Below, piece by piece: positions 1 through 7,752 of a stretch of DNA of 14,708 bases; positions within the stretch are counted from its first letter, which is position 1; each line of letters starts with the position of its first letter. The DNA is from Mycobacterium sp. (GTDB lineage Bacteria; Actinomycetota; Actinomycetes; Mycobacteriales; Mycobacteriaceae), in NCBI GenBank assembly GCA_029256565.1, contig JAQSXQ010000009.1, positions 1-14,708 on the forward strand, read 5' to 3'. The position numbers and the translations under genes are program-made. The notes below the pieces were generated by a model that did no database searches, had not been told where the DNA came from, and saw only the letters and a list, made by a program, of their open reading frames with translations.

Positions 1-55
1 TTCGCTCCTGCCCGCCGGTGTCTTTCCCCCGGTCGCTTCGCTCCTGCCCGCCGGT
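1..55 (-). repeat. Tandem short repeat, 36-bp period, inside the 3' end of the dioxygenase-like gene
   Basis: A 25-bp unit at 31-55, beginning GGTCGCTTCGCTCCTGCCCG, is repeated at 1-19 (cut by the window edge) with a 36-bp offset. Thirty-six bases is exactly 12 codons, so on the minus strand the repeat encodes a 12-residue period in frame. A third copy lies at 747-771. A dispersed intergenic repeat that has been taken into coding sequence is my inference. Confidence 0.7.
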
Positions 56-720
56 ACCCACGTCCCCACGAAGTACCCCACCCCGTACGGCGCCCCGCGG
101 TAGCGCTCCTCCGCCGCCACGGGCCGCGCCCCGGCCAGACTCGCCAGGACCTGGTGGGCGACCCGGCCGAGCCCCGCGAGGGCCGCCACGTCGCCGGTCG
201 CCAGCGCGTCGTCGAGTGCCTCCTGCCCGGGCAGCGACGACGGGTCGTAGCCGCCCGGTGCGGTGGGGGTCAGGGTGTTCGCACCGTCGGCGACGACGAG
301 CACCCCGACGTTCTCGGCCATCGCGTCGATCTCGGCGCGCAGTGCTTGCCCGGCGGCCGCGGCGGCGCCCGGCTCGAGATCGTCGGCGAAGACACGCACC
401 TCGACCGTGGCGGCCGGGTTCGCGCGTCCGCGCACCCAGCCGGCGATCAGCGCGCACAGCGGCAGCGCGCGCGGCGCCGAGTCGGCCCCGGGTGCGAGTG
501 CGACGCGGACGTCGACGCCATAGCCGGCGAACGTGCCGACCGACTCCGGCCCGATCGCGGCGGCACCGCGTGCGGTACCGACGACCACCCAGCGGTCGGG
601 CAGCGCGGCGGCGGCGTCCAGTGCCGCGGTCCGCAGGTCGGTCAGTTCCTCGGCGGCGCCGCTCGCGAGTTCGGTCACCAGCACGGGGGCCGAGGGAATG
701 ACGGCGATGGCGCTCAGCAC
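1..720 (-). CDS. Class III extradiol dioxygenase-like protein (Rv2728c family), 3' end outside window
   Basis: I read an open frame from a GTG at 720-718 to the window edge (240 codons, no stop). An in-frame TAG lies just upstream, so this is the earliest likely start. The product begins MLSAIAVIPSAPVLV and contains VADGANTLTPTAPGGYDPSS near residues 142-161. From memory these resemble mycobacterial Rv2728c-type proteins, annotated as class III extradiol ring-cleavage dioxygenase subunit B-like. The substrate is unknown, and I cannot confirm a metal-binding His pair. Rv2728c is, as I recall, about 231 residues. Here the conserved part ends near YFVGTWV (residues 216-222), and the frame then continues into a 12-residue-period repeat (PAGRSEATGGK, then TPAGRSE) encoded by the dispersed repeat at 1-55. 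The start is 9 bases after the stop of the upstream DMT gene, so the two are probably co-transcribed. Family placement is fairly sure; catalytic function is not. Confidence 0.75.
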   Translation of the reverse strand, partial: MLSAIAVIPSAPVLVTELASGAAEELTDLRTAALDAAAALPDRWVVVGTARGAAAIGPESVGTFAGYGVDVRVALAPGADSAPRALPLCALIAGWVRGRANPAATVEVRVFADDLEPGAAAAAGQALRAEIDAMAENVGVLVVADGANTLTPTAPGGYDPSSLPGQEALDDALATGDVAALAGLGRVAHQVLASLAGARPVAAEERYRGAPYGVGYFVGTWVPAGRSEATGGKTPAGRSE

Positions 721-729
721 ACGTCCACG

Positions 730-1656
730 CTAGCCACGTCTTCCCGGGTCGCTTCGCTCCTGCCCGCCGGTGCCCGGCCGGGCGGTCTCGTCGAGACCCT
801 GGGCGTTGGCTGCCTCGCCGCGGGCCAGCGCCGCGGTGGCCACGACCATCACGGCGAAGGCCGCGACGAGGGTGAACCAGCCTGCCTCGCCGGGTCGCAG
901 CGCCTCCCCGAGGATGACGACCCCGAGCACCGAGCCCACCACTGGCTCGGCGACCGTCATCGTGGGCAGCGACGCCGTCAGCGCCCCGGCGCGGAACGAC
1001 GACTGCTGCCACGCCGTGCCCAGCACCGCCACCACGGCCCAGGCGTACAGCTCGGGGGTCTTGAGCACTTCCCACAGTCCGTCGTCGAGTCGGTCGACCA
1101 CGCCCTTGGTCAACACGGCGAACACGCCCCACAGCGATCCCGACACCAGCGCCAGCAGCACGGCGCCCGCGGGGCGACCGGACAGGAATCGCGCGGCGAC
1201 CACGCACACCACGATCGCCGGCACCAGCACGGCGATCACCAGCGACCAGGTCTCCAGCGACGCGCGCGACTGCCCCTCGGTCGGGTTGCCGACCGTGACG
1301 ATCACCGCGACCGACGCGGCGAGCAGCGCCGCCCAGGTCCACTGGAATCGCGTCACCCGGTGGCCGGTCACCCTGGCGTTGATGGGCAGGGCGAACAGCA
1401 GCGACGTGACCATGATGGCCTGCACCAAGATCACCGACCCGAATCCGAGAGCCGCTGCCTGACAGGCGAATCCGGCAGCCGAGACGCCGCTGCCCAGCCA
1501 CCACTGCCGGTCGCGCAGCAGCCGGAGGAACAGCTCGAGGTGCCCCACCGGCTCGTCGGTCACGTCGTGTGCGGAGCGCTGATGGATGACGTCACCCACC
1601 GCGATGAAGAACGCCGCACCGAGCGCGAGCAACGCCGCGATGTCAGCCTCGTCCAC
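730..1656 (-). CDS. EamA/DMT-family integral membrane transporter (Rv2729c family)
   Basis: A 308-residue, very hydrophobic protein starting at GTG 1656-1654, with AAGGAG five bases upstream. About nine to ten hydrophobic segments are visible, for example near residues 7-20, 55-80, 85-95, 108-121, 140-157, 165-185, 205-216 and 240-280. This matches the ten-helix DMT/EamA fold. The second half contains AEPVVGSVLGVVILGE, the typical EamA motif in which a Glu-Pro pair lies in the helix of the second repeat. The substrate cannot be read from sequence. By order and size it is the Rv2729c counterpart. The C-terminal tail after about residue 285 is hydrophilic and includes residues 296-304 (TGGQERSDP), encoded by the same short repeat found in the next gene downstream. 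The stop at 730 lies 9 bases before the following start. Confidence 0.8.
   Translation of the reverse strand: MDEADIAALLALGAAFFIAVGDVIHQRSAHDVTDEPVGHLELFLRLLRDRQWWLGSGVSAAGFACQAAALGFGSVILVQAIMVTSLLFALPINARVTGHRVTRFQWTWAALLAASVAVIVTVGNPTEGQSRASLETWSLVIAVLVPAIVVCVVAARFLSGRPAGAVLLALVSGSLWGVFAVLTKGVVDRLDDGLWEVLKTPELYAWAVVAVLGTAWQQSSFRAGALTASLPTMTVAEPVVGSVLGVVILGEALRPGEAGWFTLVAAFAVMVVATAALARGEAANAQGLDETARPGTGGQERSDPGRRG
747..771 (-). repeat. Third copy of the dispersed 25-bp repeat, at the 3' end of the DMT gene
   Basis: Positions 747-771 are identical over 25 bases to 31-55. This copy is translated in a different frame (TGGQERSDP) from the copies in the neighbouring gene (PAGRSEAT). It ends 15 bases before the TAG stop at 732-730 in the direction of transcription. 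Two adjacent genes therefore carry the same element at their 3' ends. Confidence 0.8.
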
Positions 1657-1849
1657 ACCGTCTCCTTCGGCTCCGTCGACCCGTCCCGGCCGGCCGCACA
1701 GGTCCTGCGGAGATCGAGCCTAGGCAACTGCTGAGGCCAAGGCGTGCGCAGACCGCACGGCGACCTGTTTGAATAGCGGGCGAGACATACGGCGCCGCGT
1801 CGCGCGGCAGGAGCGTGGGATCCACGCAGAGTGCACGGAGATGACGGAC
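1657..1849. promoter_or_regulatory. Divergent intergenic region between the DMT gene and the DUF349 gene
   Basis: This 193-bp gap must hold promoters for both directions. On the minus strand TAGGCT (about 1714-1719) fits the mycobacterial TAnnnT -10 form. No convincing -35 accompanies it, and I see no clear promoter for the plus-strand gene. M. tuberculosis has, as I recall, a small gene (Rv2730) at this place. I see no convincing counterpart here. Confidence 0.3.
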
Positions 1850-3178
1850 ATGACGACCAGCGAGTCAGGCAACCCCCCCAAGCCAACTCCCAGGCCCGGG
1901 CCACGGCCCGTTCCCCGGCCGGGACCCGTCGCGCCGACCGCGCCGGTGGCTCCCTCCGTGCCCTCGACCGCCGACCCGCACCGGTTCGGCCGCGTCGATC
2001 CCGACGGCACCGTCTGGCTCGTCACCAGCTCGGGTGAACGGCAGATCGGGTCGTGGCAGGCCGGTGATACCGAGGCGGCGTACGCGCACTTCGGGCGCCG
2101 GTTCGACGACCTGCACACCGAAGTCGTGCTGATGGAGCGCAGGCTCGAGTCCGGCACGGGCGACGCCCGCAAGATCAAGGCGGCCGCGAGCGCCCTGGCC
2201 GAGACGCTGCCCACCGCCTCGGTGCTCGGCGACGTGGACTCGATCGCCGCGCGGCTGGCGTCGATTCTGGAGAAGGCCGACACCCACGCCACCGAGGAGC
2301 GTCAGCGCCGCGACGAGCACCGCGCCGCGCAGACCGCCCGCAAGGAAGCGCTGGCAGTCGAGGCCGAGGAGATCGCCGCGACGTCCACGCAGTGGAAGGC
2401 TTCCGGCGACCGGCTGCGCGAGATCCTCGACGAGTGGCGCACGATCACCGGCCTGGACCGCAAGACCGACGACGCCCTGTGGAAGCGCTACTCGAGCGCG
2501 CGCGAGACGTTCAACCGGCGGCGGGGCTCCCACTTCGCCGACCTCGATCGCGAGCGTGCCGGCGTTCGGCAGGCCAAGGAGGCGCTCTGCGAGCGCGCCG
2601 AATCGCTGTCCGACTCGACCGACTGGGGCCCGACCGGCGCGGCGTTCCGCGACCTGCTGGTGCAGTGGAAGGCGGCCGGACGCACGGCCAAGGACGTCGA
2701 CGACGCGCTGTGGAAGCGGTTCAAGGCGGCCCAGGACAAGTTCTTCTCCGCCCGCAACGCCGTCAACGCCGAGCGCGACGCGGAGTTCGAGGAGAACGCC
2801 AAGGCCAAGGAGGCGCTGCTCGCCCAGGCCGAGGCCATCGACGTCTCCGACGAGAAGGCGGCCAAGGCCGCGCTGCGCACGATCGGCGACAAGTGGGACG
2901 CCATCGGCAAGGCGCCTCGGGAACGTGGCGCCGAACTCGAGCGCCGGTTGCGCGTCGTCGAGAAGAAGATCCGCGACGCCGTCACCACCACCGGCACCGA
3001 TCCCGAGGCCCAGGCCAGGGCCGACCAGTTCCGCGTGCGCGCCGAGCAGTTCGAGCGCCAGGCGGAGAAGGCCGAGGCGGCGGGTCGCACCAAGGACGCC
3101 GAGCAGGCCAGGGCCAGCGCGGCGCAGTGGCGCGAATGGGCCGAGGCCGCCGTGGCAGCCCTCGGCAAGAAGCGCTAG
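1850..3178 (+). CDS. DUF349 domain protein (Rv2731 family)
   Basis: A 442-residue soluble, strongly charged, mostly helical protein. Residues 9-38 are a proline-rich stretch (KPTPRPGPRP repeated in varied form). Residues 41-100 form a small N-terminal part containing DPHRFGRVDPDGTVWL. The rest is coiled-coil-like and carries DUF349 repeats: one around 178-240 with DDALWKRY at 207-214, a second around 255-315 with DDALWKRF at 284-291, and a degenerate third around 335-378 lacking that motif. The function of DUF349 proteins is not established. I chose ATG 1850 because GGAG at 1837-1840 is 9 bases upstream. ATG 1841 is nearly as good, while starts further upstream have poor context. The stop TAG overlaps the stop of the opposing gene within a shared CTAG. 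Confidence 0.85.
   Translation: MTTSESGNPPKPTPRPGPRPVPRPGPVAPTAPVAPSVPSTADPHRFGRVDPDGTVWLVTSSGERQIGSWQAGDTEAAYAHFGRRFDDLHTEVVLMERRLESGTGDARKIKAAASALAETLPTASVLGDVDSIAARLASILEKADTHATEERQRRDEHRAAQTARKEALAVEAEEIAATSTQWKASGDRLREILDEWRTITGLDRKTDDALWKRYSSARETFNRRRGSHFADLDRERAGVRQAKEALCERAESLSDSTDWGPTGAAFRDLLVQWKAAGRTAKDVDDALWKRFKAAQDKFFSARNAVNAERDAEFEENAKAKEALLAQAEAIDVSDEKAAKAALRTIGDKWDAIGKAPRERGAELERRLRVVEKKIRDAVTTTGTDPEAQARADQFRVRAEQFERQAEKAEAAGRTKDAEQARASAAQWREWAEAAVAALGKKR
3175..3178. other. Shared CTAG: overlapping stop codons of two convergent genes
   Basis: The plus-strand DUF349 gene stops with TAG at 3176-3178. The minus-strand membrane gene stops with TAG at 3177-3175. The palindromic CTAG serves both, so there is no space for a terminator between them. 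Confidence 0.9.
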
Positions 3179-3750
3179 GCGACCGGCGGTTCGCCGTCGG
3201 TGTCGTCGAGCAGGCTCTTGCGTTCGCGCTCGGCGGCGAGGCGTCGACGCTCCTCCTCGGCTGCCAGCTGCACGGCCGTGCGCGACCACACCACGCGAAT
3301 CCAGTGGAACGTCAACAGGATCACCGCGATCCACGCCACGACCAGGCCCCAGCCCGGCCCGGGATAGGGGTCCGCGGCGGTCTGGCGCGACCAGACGGCC
3401 AGCATGCCCACCGGGCAGGCCACGGCCGATCCGGCGGCTGCCACCCAGGCCAGCCCCCATCGTCGGGTGAGCAGTGCGAGCATCGAGAACCCGATGCCGA
3501 ACACCAGCACCAGCCAGGCGAACACCCGCGACGGCAGCGCCACGCCTTCGCGCACGGCGGCGTCGCCGCCGATCAGTGCGTCGAGTCCCTTGGCGCCACC
3601 GGTGTGCGGCAGCAGGAAGGTCAGCAGCAGGACGAAGACCAGTCCCGCGACCACCACCGCGCGGGCGCCGGGGTCGATCTCGCGCGCCATGCGGCGTTCG
3701 ACGTCCTCGATGTCGCCCTTGAACTGGTCGAACTCGCGGTCGCCGGTCAC
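3175..3750 (-). CDS. Conserved membrane protein (Rv2732c family)
   Basis: About 191 residues from GTG 3750-3748. This start overlaps the miaB stop in a GTGA, typical of translational coupling. A GTG at 3759 (194 residues) is the alternative. The N-terminus is charged and cytosolic-looking (DREFDQFKGDIEDVERRM). Four hydrophobic segments follow: AVVVAGLVFVLLLTFLL, VFAWLVLVFGIGFSMLALL, GLAWVAAAGSAVACPVGML and GLVVAWIAVILLTFHWI. The C-terminus is a charged helix rich in Glu and Arg (AAEEERRRLAAERERK). I recognise no enzyme motif. Synteny with Rv2732c, immediately downstream of miaB, supports the family call; its function is unknown. It ends in a 4-base overlap with the convergent DUF349 gene. Confidence 0.8.
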   Translation of the reverse strand: MTGDREFDQFKGDIEDVERRMAREIDPGARAVVVAGLVFVLLLTFLLPHTGGAKGLDALIGGDAAVREGVALPSRVFAWLVLVFGIGFSMLALLTRRWGLAWVAAAGSAVACPVGMLAVWSRQTAADPYPGPGWGLVVAWIAVILLTFHWIRVVWSRTAVQLAAEEERRRLAAERERKSLLDDTDGEPPVA

Positions 3751-5279
3751 AGTGCGCACCCAGACACCGCGGGTGCGGCCGGTGGCGCCCCGATGGACGG
3801 CATGCCGAGGCCGACGTTCGTGGTGACCCGTCGGCCTGCGGCGTGGGCGTCGCCCGCGCGGGTGCGCCGGTGGTCGGTCAGCTCGGCGTCGGCGGTCAGA
3901 TGGTGGGGTGCGGCCGCGGTCACCGTCGTGACGACGACGTCGCCCGGTCGGATGTCGCGTCCGCCAGGGGCGAAGTGCACCAACCGGCCGTCACGCGCAC
4001 GACCGGACATCCGCGCGGTGGCGACGTCCTTGCGCCCCTCGCCCGCGGCGACCAGCAGTTCGACGGGACGTCCGATCAGCGCCTGGTTCTCTTCCAGCGA
4101 GATCCGCTCCTGTAGGTCGATGAGGCGTTGATAGCGTTCCTGCACAACCGCTTTGGGAAGCTGGTCGGGCAGGTCGGCGGCAGGGGTGCCGGGTCGCTTG
4201 GAGTACTGGAAGGTGAACGCGCTGGCGAAGCGGGCGCGCTCGACCACGTCGAGCGTGGCGGCGAAGTCCTCTTCGGTCTCGCCGGGGAAGCCCACGATGA
4301 TGTCGGTGGTGATCGCGGCGTCCGGGATGGCGGCACGAACGCGGTCGATGATGCCGAGGAAGCGTTCGGCGCGGTAGGACCGGCGCATCGCCTTGAGGAT
4401 CCGGTCGGATCCCGACTGCAACGGCATGTGCAGCGTGGGGCACACGTTCGGCGTGGTCGCCATGGCCTCGATGACGTCGTCGGTGAACTCGGCGGGATGC
4501 GGTGAGGTGAACCGCACCCGCTCCAGGCCGTCGATGGCGCCGCACGCGCGGAGCAGCTTGGCGAACGCGCCGCGGTCGCGCGCGACCTCCGGATCGTTGA
4601 ACGACACGCCGTAGGCATTGACGTTCTGCCCCAGCAGCGTCACCTCGAGGACGCCCTGGTCGGCCAAGGCCTTGACCTCGGCCAGGATGTCGCCGGGCCT
4701 GCGGTCGACCTCCTTGCCGCGCAGCGCGGGCACGATGCAGAACGTGCAGGTGTTGTTGCAGCCGACCGACACCGAAACCCAAGCGGCGTAGGCGGATTCG
4801 CGGGTCGCGGGCAGCGACGAGGGAAACTCCTGGAGCGCATCGGCGATCTCGACCTGGGCGACCCTGTTGTGCCGAGCACGTTCCAGCAGCACCGGCAGTG
4901 AGCCGATGTTGTGGGTGCCGAACACGACGTCGACCCACGGAGCCTTGCGCAGCACCGCGTCCCGGTCCTTCTGGGCGAGGCAGCCGCCGACCGCGATCTG
5001 CATGTTCGGGTCGGCCTGCCTGCGCGGCGCGAGATGGCTGAGGTTGCCGTAGAGCTTGTTGTCGGCGTTCTCCCGTACGGCGCAGGTGTTGAACACCACG
5101 ACGTCGGCGTCGGAGCCGTCGGGAGCGCGGCGGTAACCGGCCTCCTCGAGCAGCCCGGCGAGGCGCTCGGAGTCGTGCACGTTCATCTGGCAGCCGTAGG
5201 TGCGGACCTGGTAGGTGCGCTGCGGCGGGACGTCGGCGGTTTCGGCGTCGGTACGCGCCGGCGCGTCGCTGATCGCCAT
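3747..5279 (-). CDS. miaB: tRNA-2-methylthio-N6-dimethylallyladenosine synthase MiaB
   Basis: A radical-SAM methylthiotransferase that adds the 2-methylthio group to i6A37 of tRNAs reading UNN codons. Counted from ATG 5279 (510 residues), the UPF0004 domain carries the three auxiliary-cluster cysteines: C30 (YGCQMN), C66 (FNTCAVRE) and C100 (GGCLAQ). The radical-SAM motif CNNTCTFC gives C174, C178 and C181. The C-terminal TRAM domain starts near LIGRPVELLVAAGEGRK and is followed by a short Arg-rich tail. The frame extends upstream to 5417, but that part does not look like MiaB. GTG 5288 (513 residues) is the alternative start; neither has a strong ribosome binding site. The next gene downstream starts in a GTGA overlap. 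All key cysteines are present. Confidence 0.95.
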   Translation of the reverse strand: MAISDAPARTDAETADVPPQRTYQVRTYGCQMNVHDSERLAGLLEEAGYRRAPDGSDADVVVFNTCAVRENADNKLYGNLSHLAPRRQADPNMQIAVGGCLAQKDRDAVLRKAPWVDVVFGTHNIGSLPVLLERARHNRVAQVEIADALQEFPSSLPATRESAYAAWVSVSVGCNNTCTFCIVPALRGKEVDRRPGDILAEVKALADQGVLEVTLLGQNVNAYGVSFNDPEVARDRGAFAKLLRACGAIDGLERVRFTSPHPAEFTDDVIEAMATTPNVCPTLHMPLQSGSDRILKAMRRSYRAERFLGIIDRVRAAIPDAAITTDIIVGFPGETEEDFAATLDVVERARFASAFTFQYSKRPGTPAADLPDQLPKAVVQERYQRLIDLQERISLEENQALIGRPVELLVAAGEGRKDVATARMSGRARDGRLVHFAPGGRDIRPGDVVVTTVTAAAPHHLTADAELTDHRRTRAGDAHAAGRRVTTNVGLGMPSIGAPPAAPAVSGCAL

Positions 5280-5420
5280 CGAAGTCACGGACCAATGGTA
5301 CGGCGGGCCGCGGCGACACCAAATTCGCCGGATTGATCTAGACACCGGCGGTCCACGCCATACCTGGGTAAGGTCTGACCGCATGGAATCAGACGGTCCC
5401 TGCCCCCTCCGAGGCAAGGT
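5280..5420. promoter_or_regulatory. Divergent miaB/gluA promoter region
   Basis: A 141-bp region between divergent starts. For the plus strand, TAAGGT at 5369-5374 fits the mycobacterial TAnnnT -10 element and would place the transcript start near 5381, about 40 bases before gluA. The -35 region is weak, as is common in mycobacteria. GAGG at 5411-5414 is the likely ribosome binding site for the ATG at 5421. I see no clear miaB promoter. Confidence 0.45.
5373..5394. promoter_or_regulatory. Inverted repeat overlapping the gluA -10 element, candidate operator
   Basis: GTCTGA at 5373-5378 and TCAGAC at 5389-5394 form a perfect 6-bp inverted repeat with a 10-base spacer. It overlaps the end of the proposed -10 box and covers the expected transcript start, a place where a bound repressor would block initiation. 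The binding protein is unknown. A hairpin at the 5' end of the mRNA is an alternative reading. Confidence 0.35.
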
Positions 5421-6179
<759 letters not shown>

Positions 6180-6202
6180 ACACTGGCGAAAGGAAACCAA
6201 CA

Positions 6203-7033
6203 GTGTCGAAGAATCAGTCCCGCAGAATCCGGGTGGCCGCCGCCGTGGCGATCGCCGCGGCGTTGCCGCTGTCGCTCACCGCGTGCGGTGGCGGTGGTGG
6301 CGGGAGCGACGAGGGCAAGATCGTGATCGGCACGAAGTTCGATCAGCCGGGCCTCGGCATGAAGAACCCCGACGGCACGATGAGCGGCTTCGACGTCGAC
6401 GTGGCCACCTACGTGGCGCAGCAGCTCGGCTACAAGCCCGAGGACATCGAGTGGAAGGAATCTCCCTCGAGCCAGCGCGAGACGTTGATCCAGAACGATC
6501 AGGTCGAGTTCATCGCCGCCACCTACTCGATCACCGACGCGCGCAAGGAGAAGGTGTCCTTCGCGGGCCCGTACCTGGTGACGGGTCAGAGCCTGCTGGT
6601 CAAGGCCGACAACACCGACATCACCGGCAAGGATTCGCTGGCCAACAACAAGAAGCTGTGCTCGGTGTCGGGGTCGACGCCCGCGCAGAAGATCAAGGAC
6701 GAGTTCCCCAGCGTGCAGCTCCAGCAGTACGACACCTACTCGGCGTGCATCGAGGCGCTCAAGAACGGCGCGATCGACGCGGTGACCACCGACGAGGTCA
6801 TCCTCGCCGGCTACGCGGCGCAGACGCCCGGTGCGTTCAAGCTGGTGGGTCAGCCGTTCTCCGAGGAGAACTACGGCATCGGCCTGAAGAAGGACGACAC
6901 CGAGCTGCAGACCAAGATCAACGACGCGCTGACCAAGATGGAGTCCGACGGCGCGTGGAAGGCCGCGTTCGAGAAGAACCTCGGACCGGCGGGCATCCAG
7001 GTCCCGTCGCCGCCGGCGATCGCCAAGAACTGA
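6203..7033 (+). CDS. gluB: Glutamate ABC transporter, substrate-binding lipoprotein
   Basis: A 276-residue extracytoplasmic solute-binding protein of the SBP_bac_3 family. It starts at GTG 6203 with AAAGGA eight bases upstream. The N-terminus is a lipoprotein signal: basic start, hydrophobic core and lipobox LTAC, with Cys28 as the predicted lipidated residue, followed by a flexible run of Gly. The mature part opens with IVIGTKFDQPGLGMKNPDGTMSGFDVDVA, typical of glutamate/glutamine binders (written here as a summary of residues 39-67: IVIGTKFDQPG then FDVDVA). Later motifs ATYSITDARKEKVSFAGPY and DAVTTDEVILAGYA line the ligand pocket in this family. It captures the substrate outside the membrane and hands it to the permease pair. 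Glutamate is the likely ligand by similarity and operon order; aspartate or glutamine cannot be excluded. Confidence 0.92.
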   Translation: MSKNQSRRIRVAAAVAIAAALPLSLTACGGGGGGSDEGKIVIGTKFDQPGLGMKNPDGTMSGFDVDVATYVAQQLGYKPEDIEWKESPSSQRETLIQNDQVEFIAATYSITDARKEKVSFAGPYLVTGQSLLVKADNTDITGKDSLANNKKLCSVSGSTPAQKIKDEFPSVQLQQYDTYSACIEALKNGAIDAVTTDEVILAGYAAQTPGAFKLVGQPFSEENYGIGLKKDDTELQTKINDALTKMESDGAWKAAFEKNLGPAGIQVPSPPAIAKN

Positions 7034-7071
7034 CCGGACCGGCGAACTGAGAGGGAGTCAGCGGAGTCCAC

Positions 7072-7752
7072 GTGGAGGTCTTCTCCGAGTATCGCGGCCA
7101 GATCTTCGAGGCGTTCTGGACCACGATTCAGTTGACGGTGTTCTCGGCCGTGGGTGCGTTGATCCTCGGCACGGTGCTGGCGGGCATGCGCCTGTCCCCC
7201 GTGCCGATGCTCAACTGGCTCGGGACGTCGTACGTCAACGTGGTGCGGAACACTCCGCTGACCCTGATCATCCTGTTCTGTTCGTTCGGCCTGTCGCAGA
7301 CGCTGGGCATCACGCTGGTCGACTCGCAGTCGACGACGTCGATCGAGGACGGCAACTTCCGGCTCGCGGTGCTGGGGTTGACGGTCTACACGGCGTCGTT
7401 CGTCTGCGAGACGATCCGCTCGGGGGTGAACACCGTGCCGCTGGGGCAGGCCGAGGCGGCCCGCTCGCTGGGGTTCACCTTCGGCCAAAACCTTCGAATG
7501 ATCTTGCTGCCGCAGGCCTTTCGCGCGGTGCTCATCCCGATGGGTTCGGTGCTGATCGCGCTGACGAAGAACACGACGATCGCCTCGGCGATCGGCGTGG
7601 CTGAAGCGGCGTTGCTCATGAAGGAGATGATCGAGAACACTGCAGCGCTGCTGATCATCGGCGTGATCTTCGCGCTCGGGTTCATGGTGCTGACGCTGCC
7701 GATGGGCTTGGTGTTCGGGTGGTTGGGGAAGAAGTACTCGGTGAGCCAGTGA
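7072..7752 (+). CDS. gluC: Glutamate ABC transporter, permease 1
   Basis: A 226-residue inner-membrane permease of the HisM/GlnP type. It starts at GTG 7072, with GCGGAG at 7061-7066 upstream. About five membrane segments are visible (near residues 15-38, 62-76, 97-114, 155-180 and 192-216). The motif VRNTPL (58-63) and the cytoplasmic coupling loop GQAEAARSLGFTFGQNLRMI (125-144), followed by LLPQAF, are hallmarks of amino acid permeases that dock onto the ATPase. The 38-base gap after gluB holds no convincing terminator. The stop overlaps the next start in GTGA at 7749-7752, so permease 2 is probably translationally coupled to it. Confidence 0.92.
   Translation: MEVFSEYRGQIFEAFWTTIQLTVFSAVGALILGTVLAGMRLSPVPMLNWLGTSYVNVVRNTPLTLIILFCSFGLSQTLGITLVDSQSTTSIEDGNFRLAVLGLTVYTASFVCETIRSGVNTVPLGQAEAARSLGFTFGQNLRMILLPQAFRAVLIPMGSVLIALTKNTTIASAIGVAEAALLMKEMIENTAALLIIGVIFALGFMVLTLPMGLVFGWLGKKYSVSQ

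Noticed and set aside
154..1734. 526-codon open frame on the plus strand opposite the DMT and dioxygenase-like genes
   Set aside because: The product is Arg/Gly/His-rich without domains, and it lies antisense to two well-recognised genes. High GC content removes stop codons from opposite frames.
1804..1815. GGCAGGAGCG near 1806 as a fourth copy of the dispersed repeat
   Set aside because: Only about ten bases match and the flanks differ, so this is likely chance.
1865..3460. 531-codon open frame on the minus strand over the DUF349 gene
   Set aside because: Low-complexity Gly/Arg/Leu composition, and it spans the DUF349 gene and the following convergent gene. The plus-strand frame has clear DUF349 motifs.
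3991..5322. 443-codon open frame on the minus strand overlapping miaB in another frame
   Set aside because: Arg-rich nonsense composition in the wrong frame of a gene with all MiaB cysteines.
5280..5417. N-terminal extension of miaB to 5417
   Set aside because: The added residues (MPRRGQGPSDSMRSD and onward) cross the divergent promoter region and are unlike MiaB. Length from 5279 fits the family.
7030..7071. Possible hairpin between gluB and gluC (CTGAC ... GTCAG)
   Set aside because: Only a 5-bp stem with a loop over 20 bases. Too weak to call a terminator or processing site.
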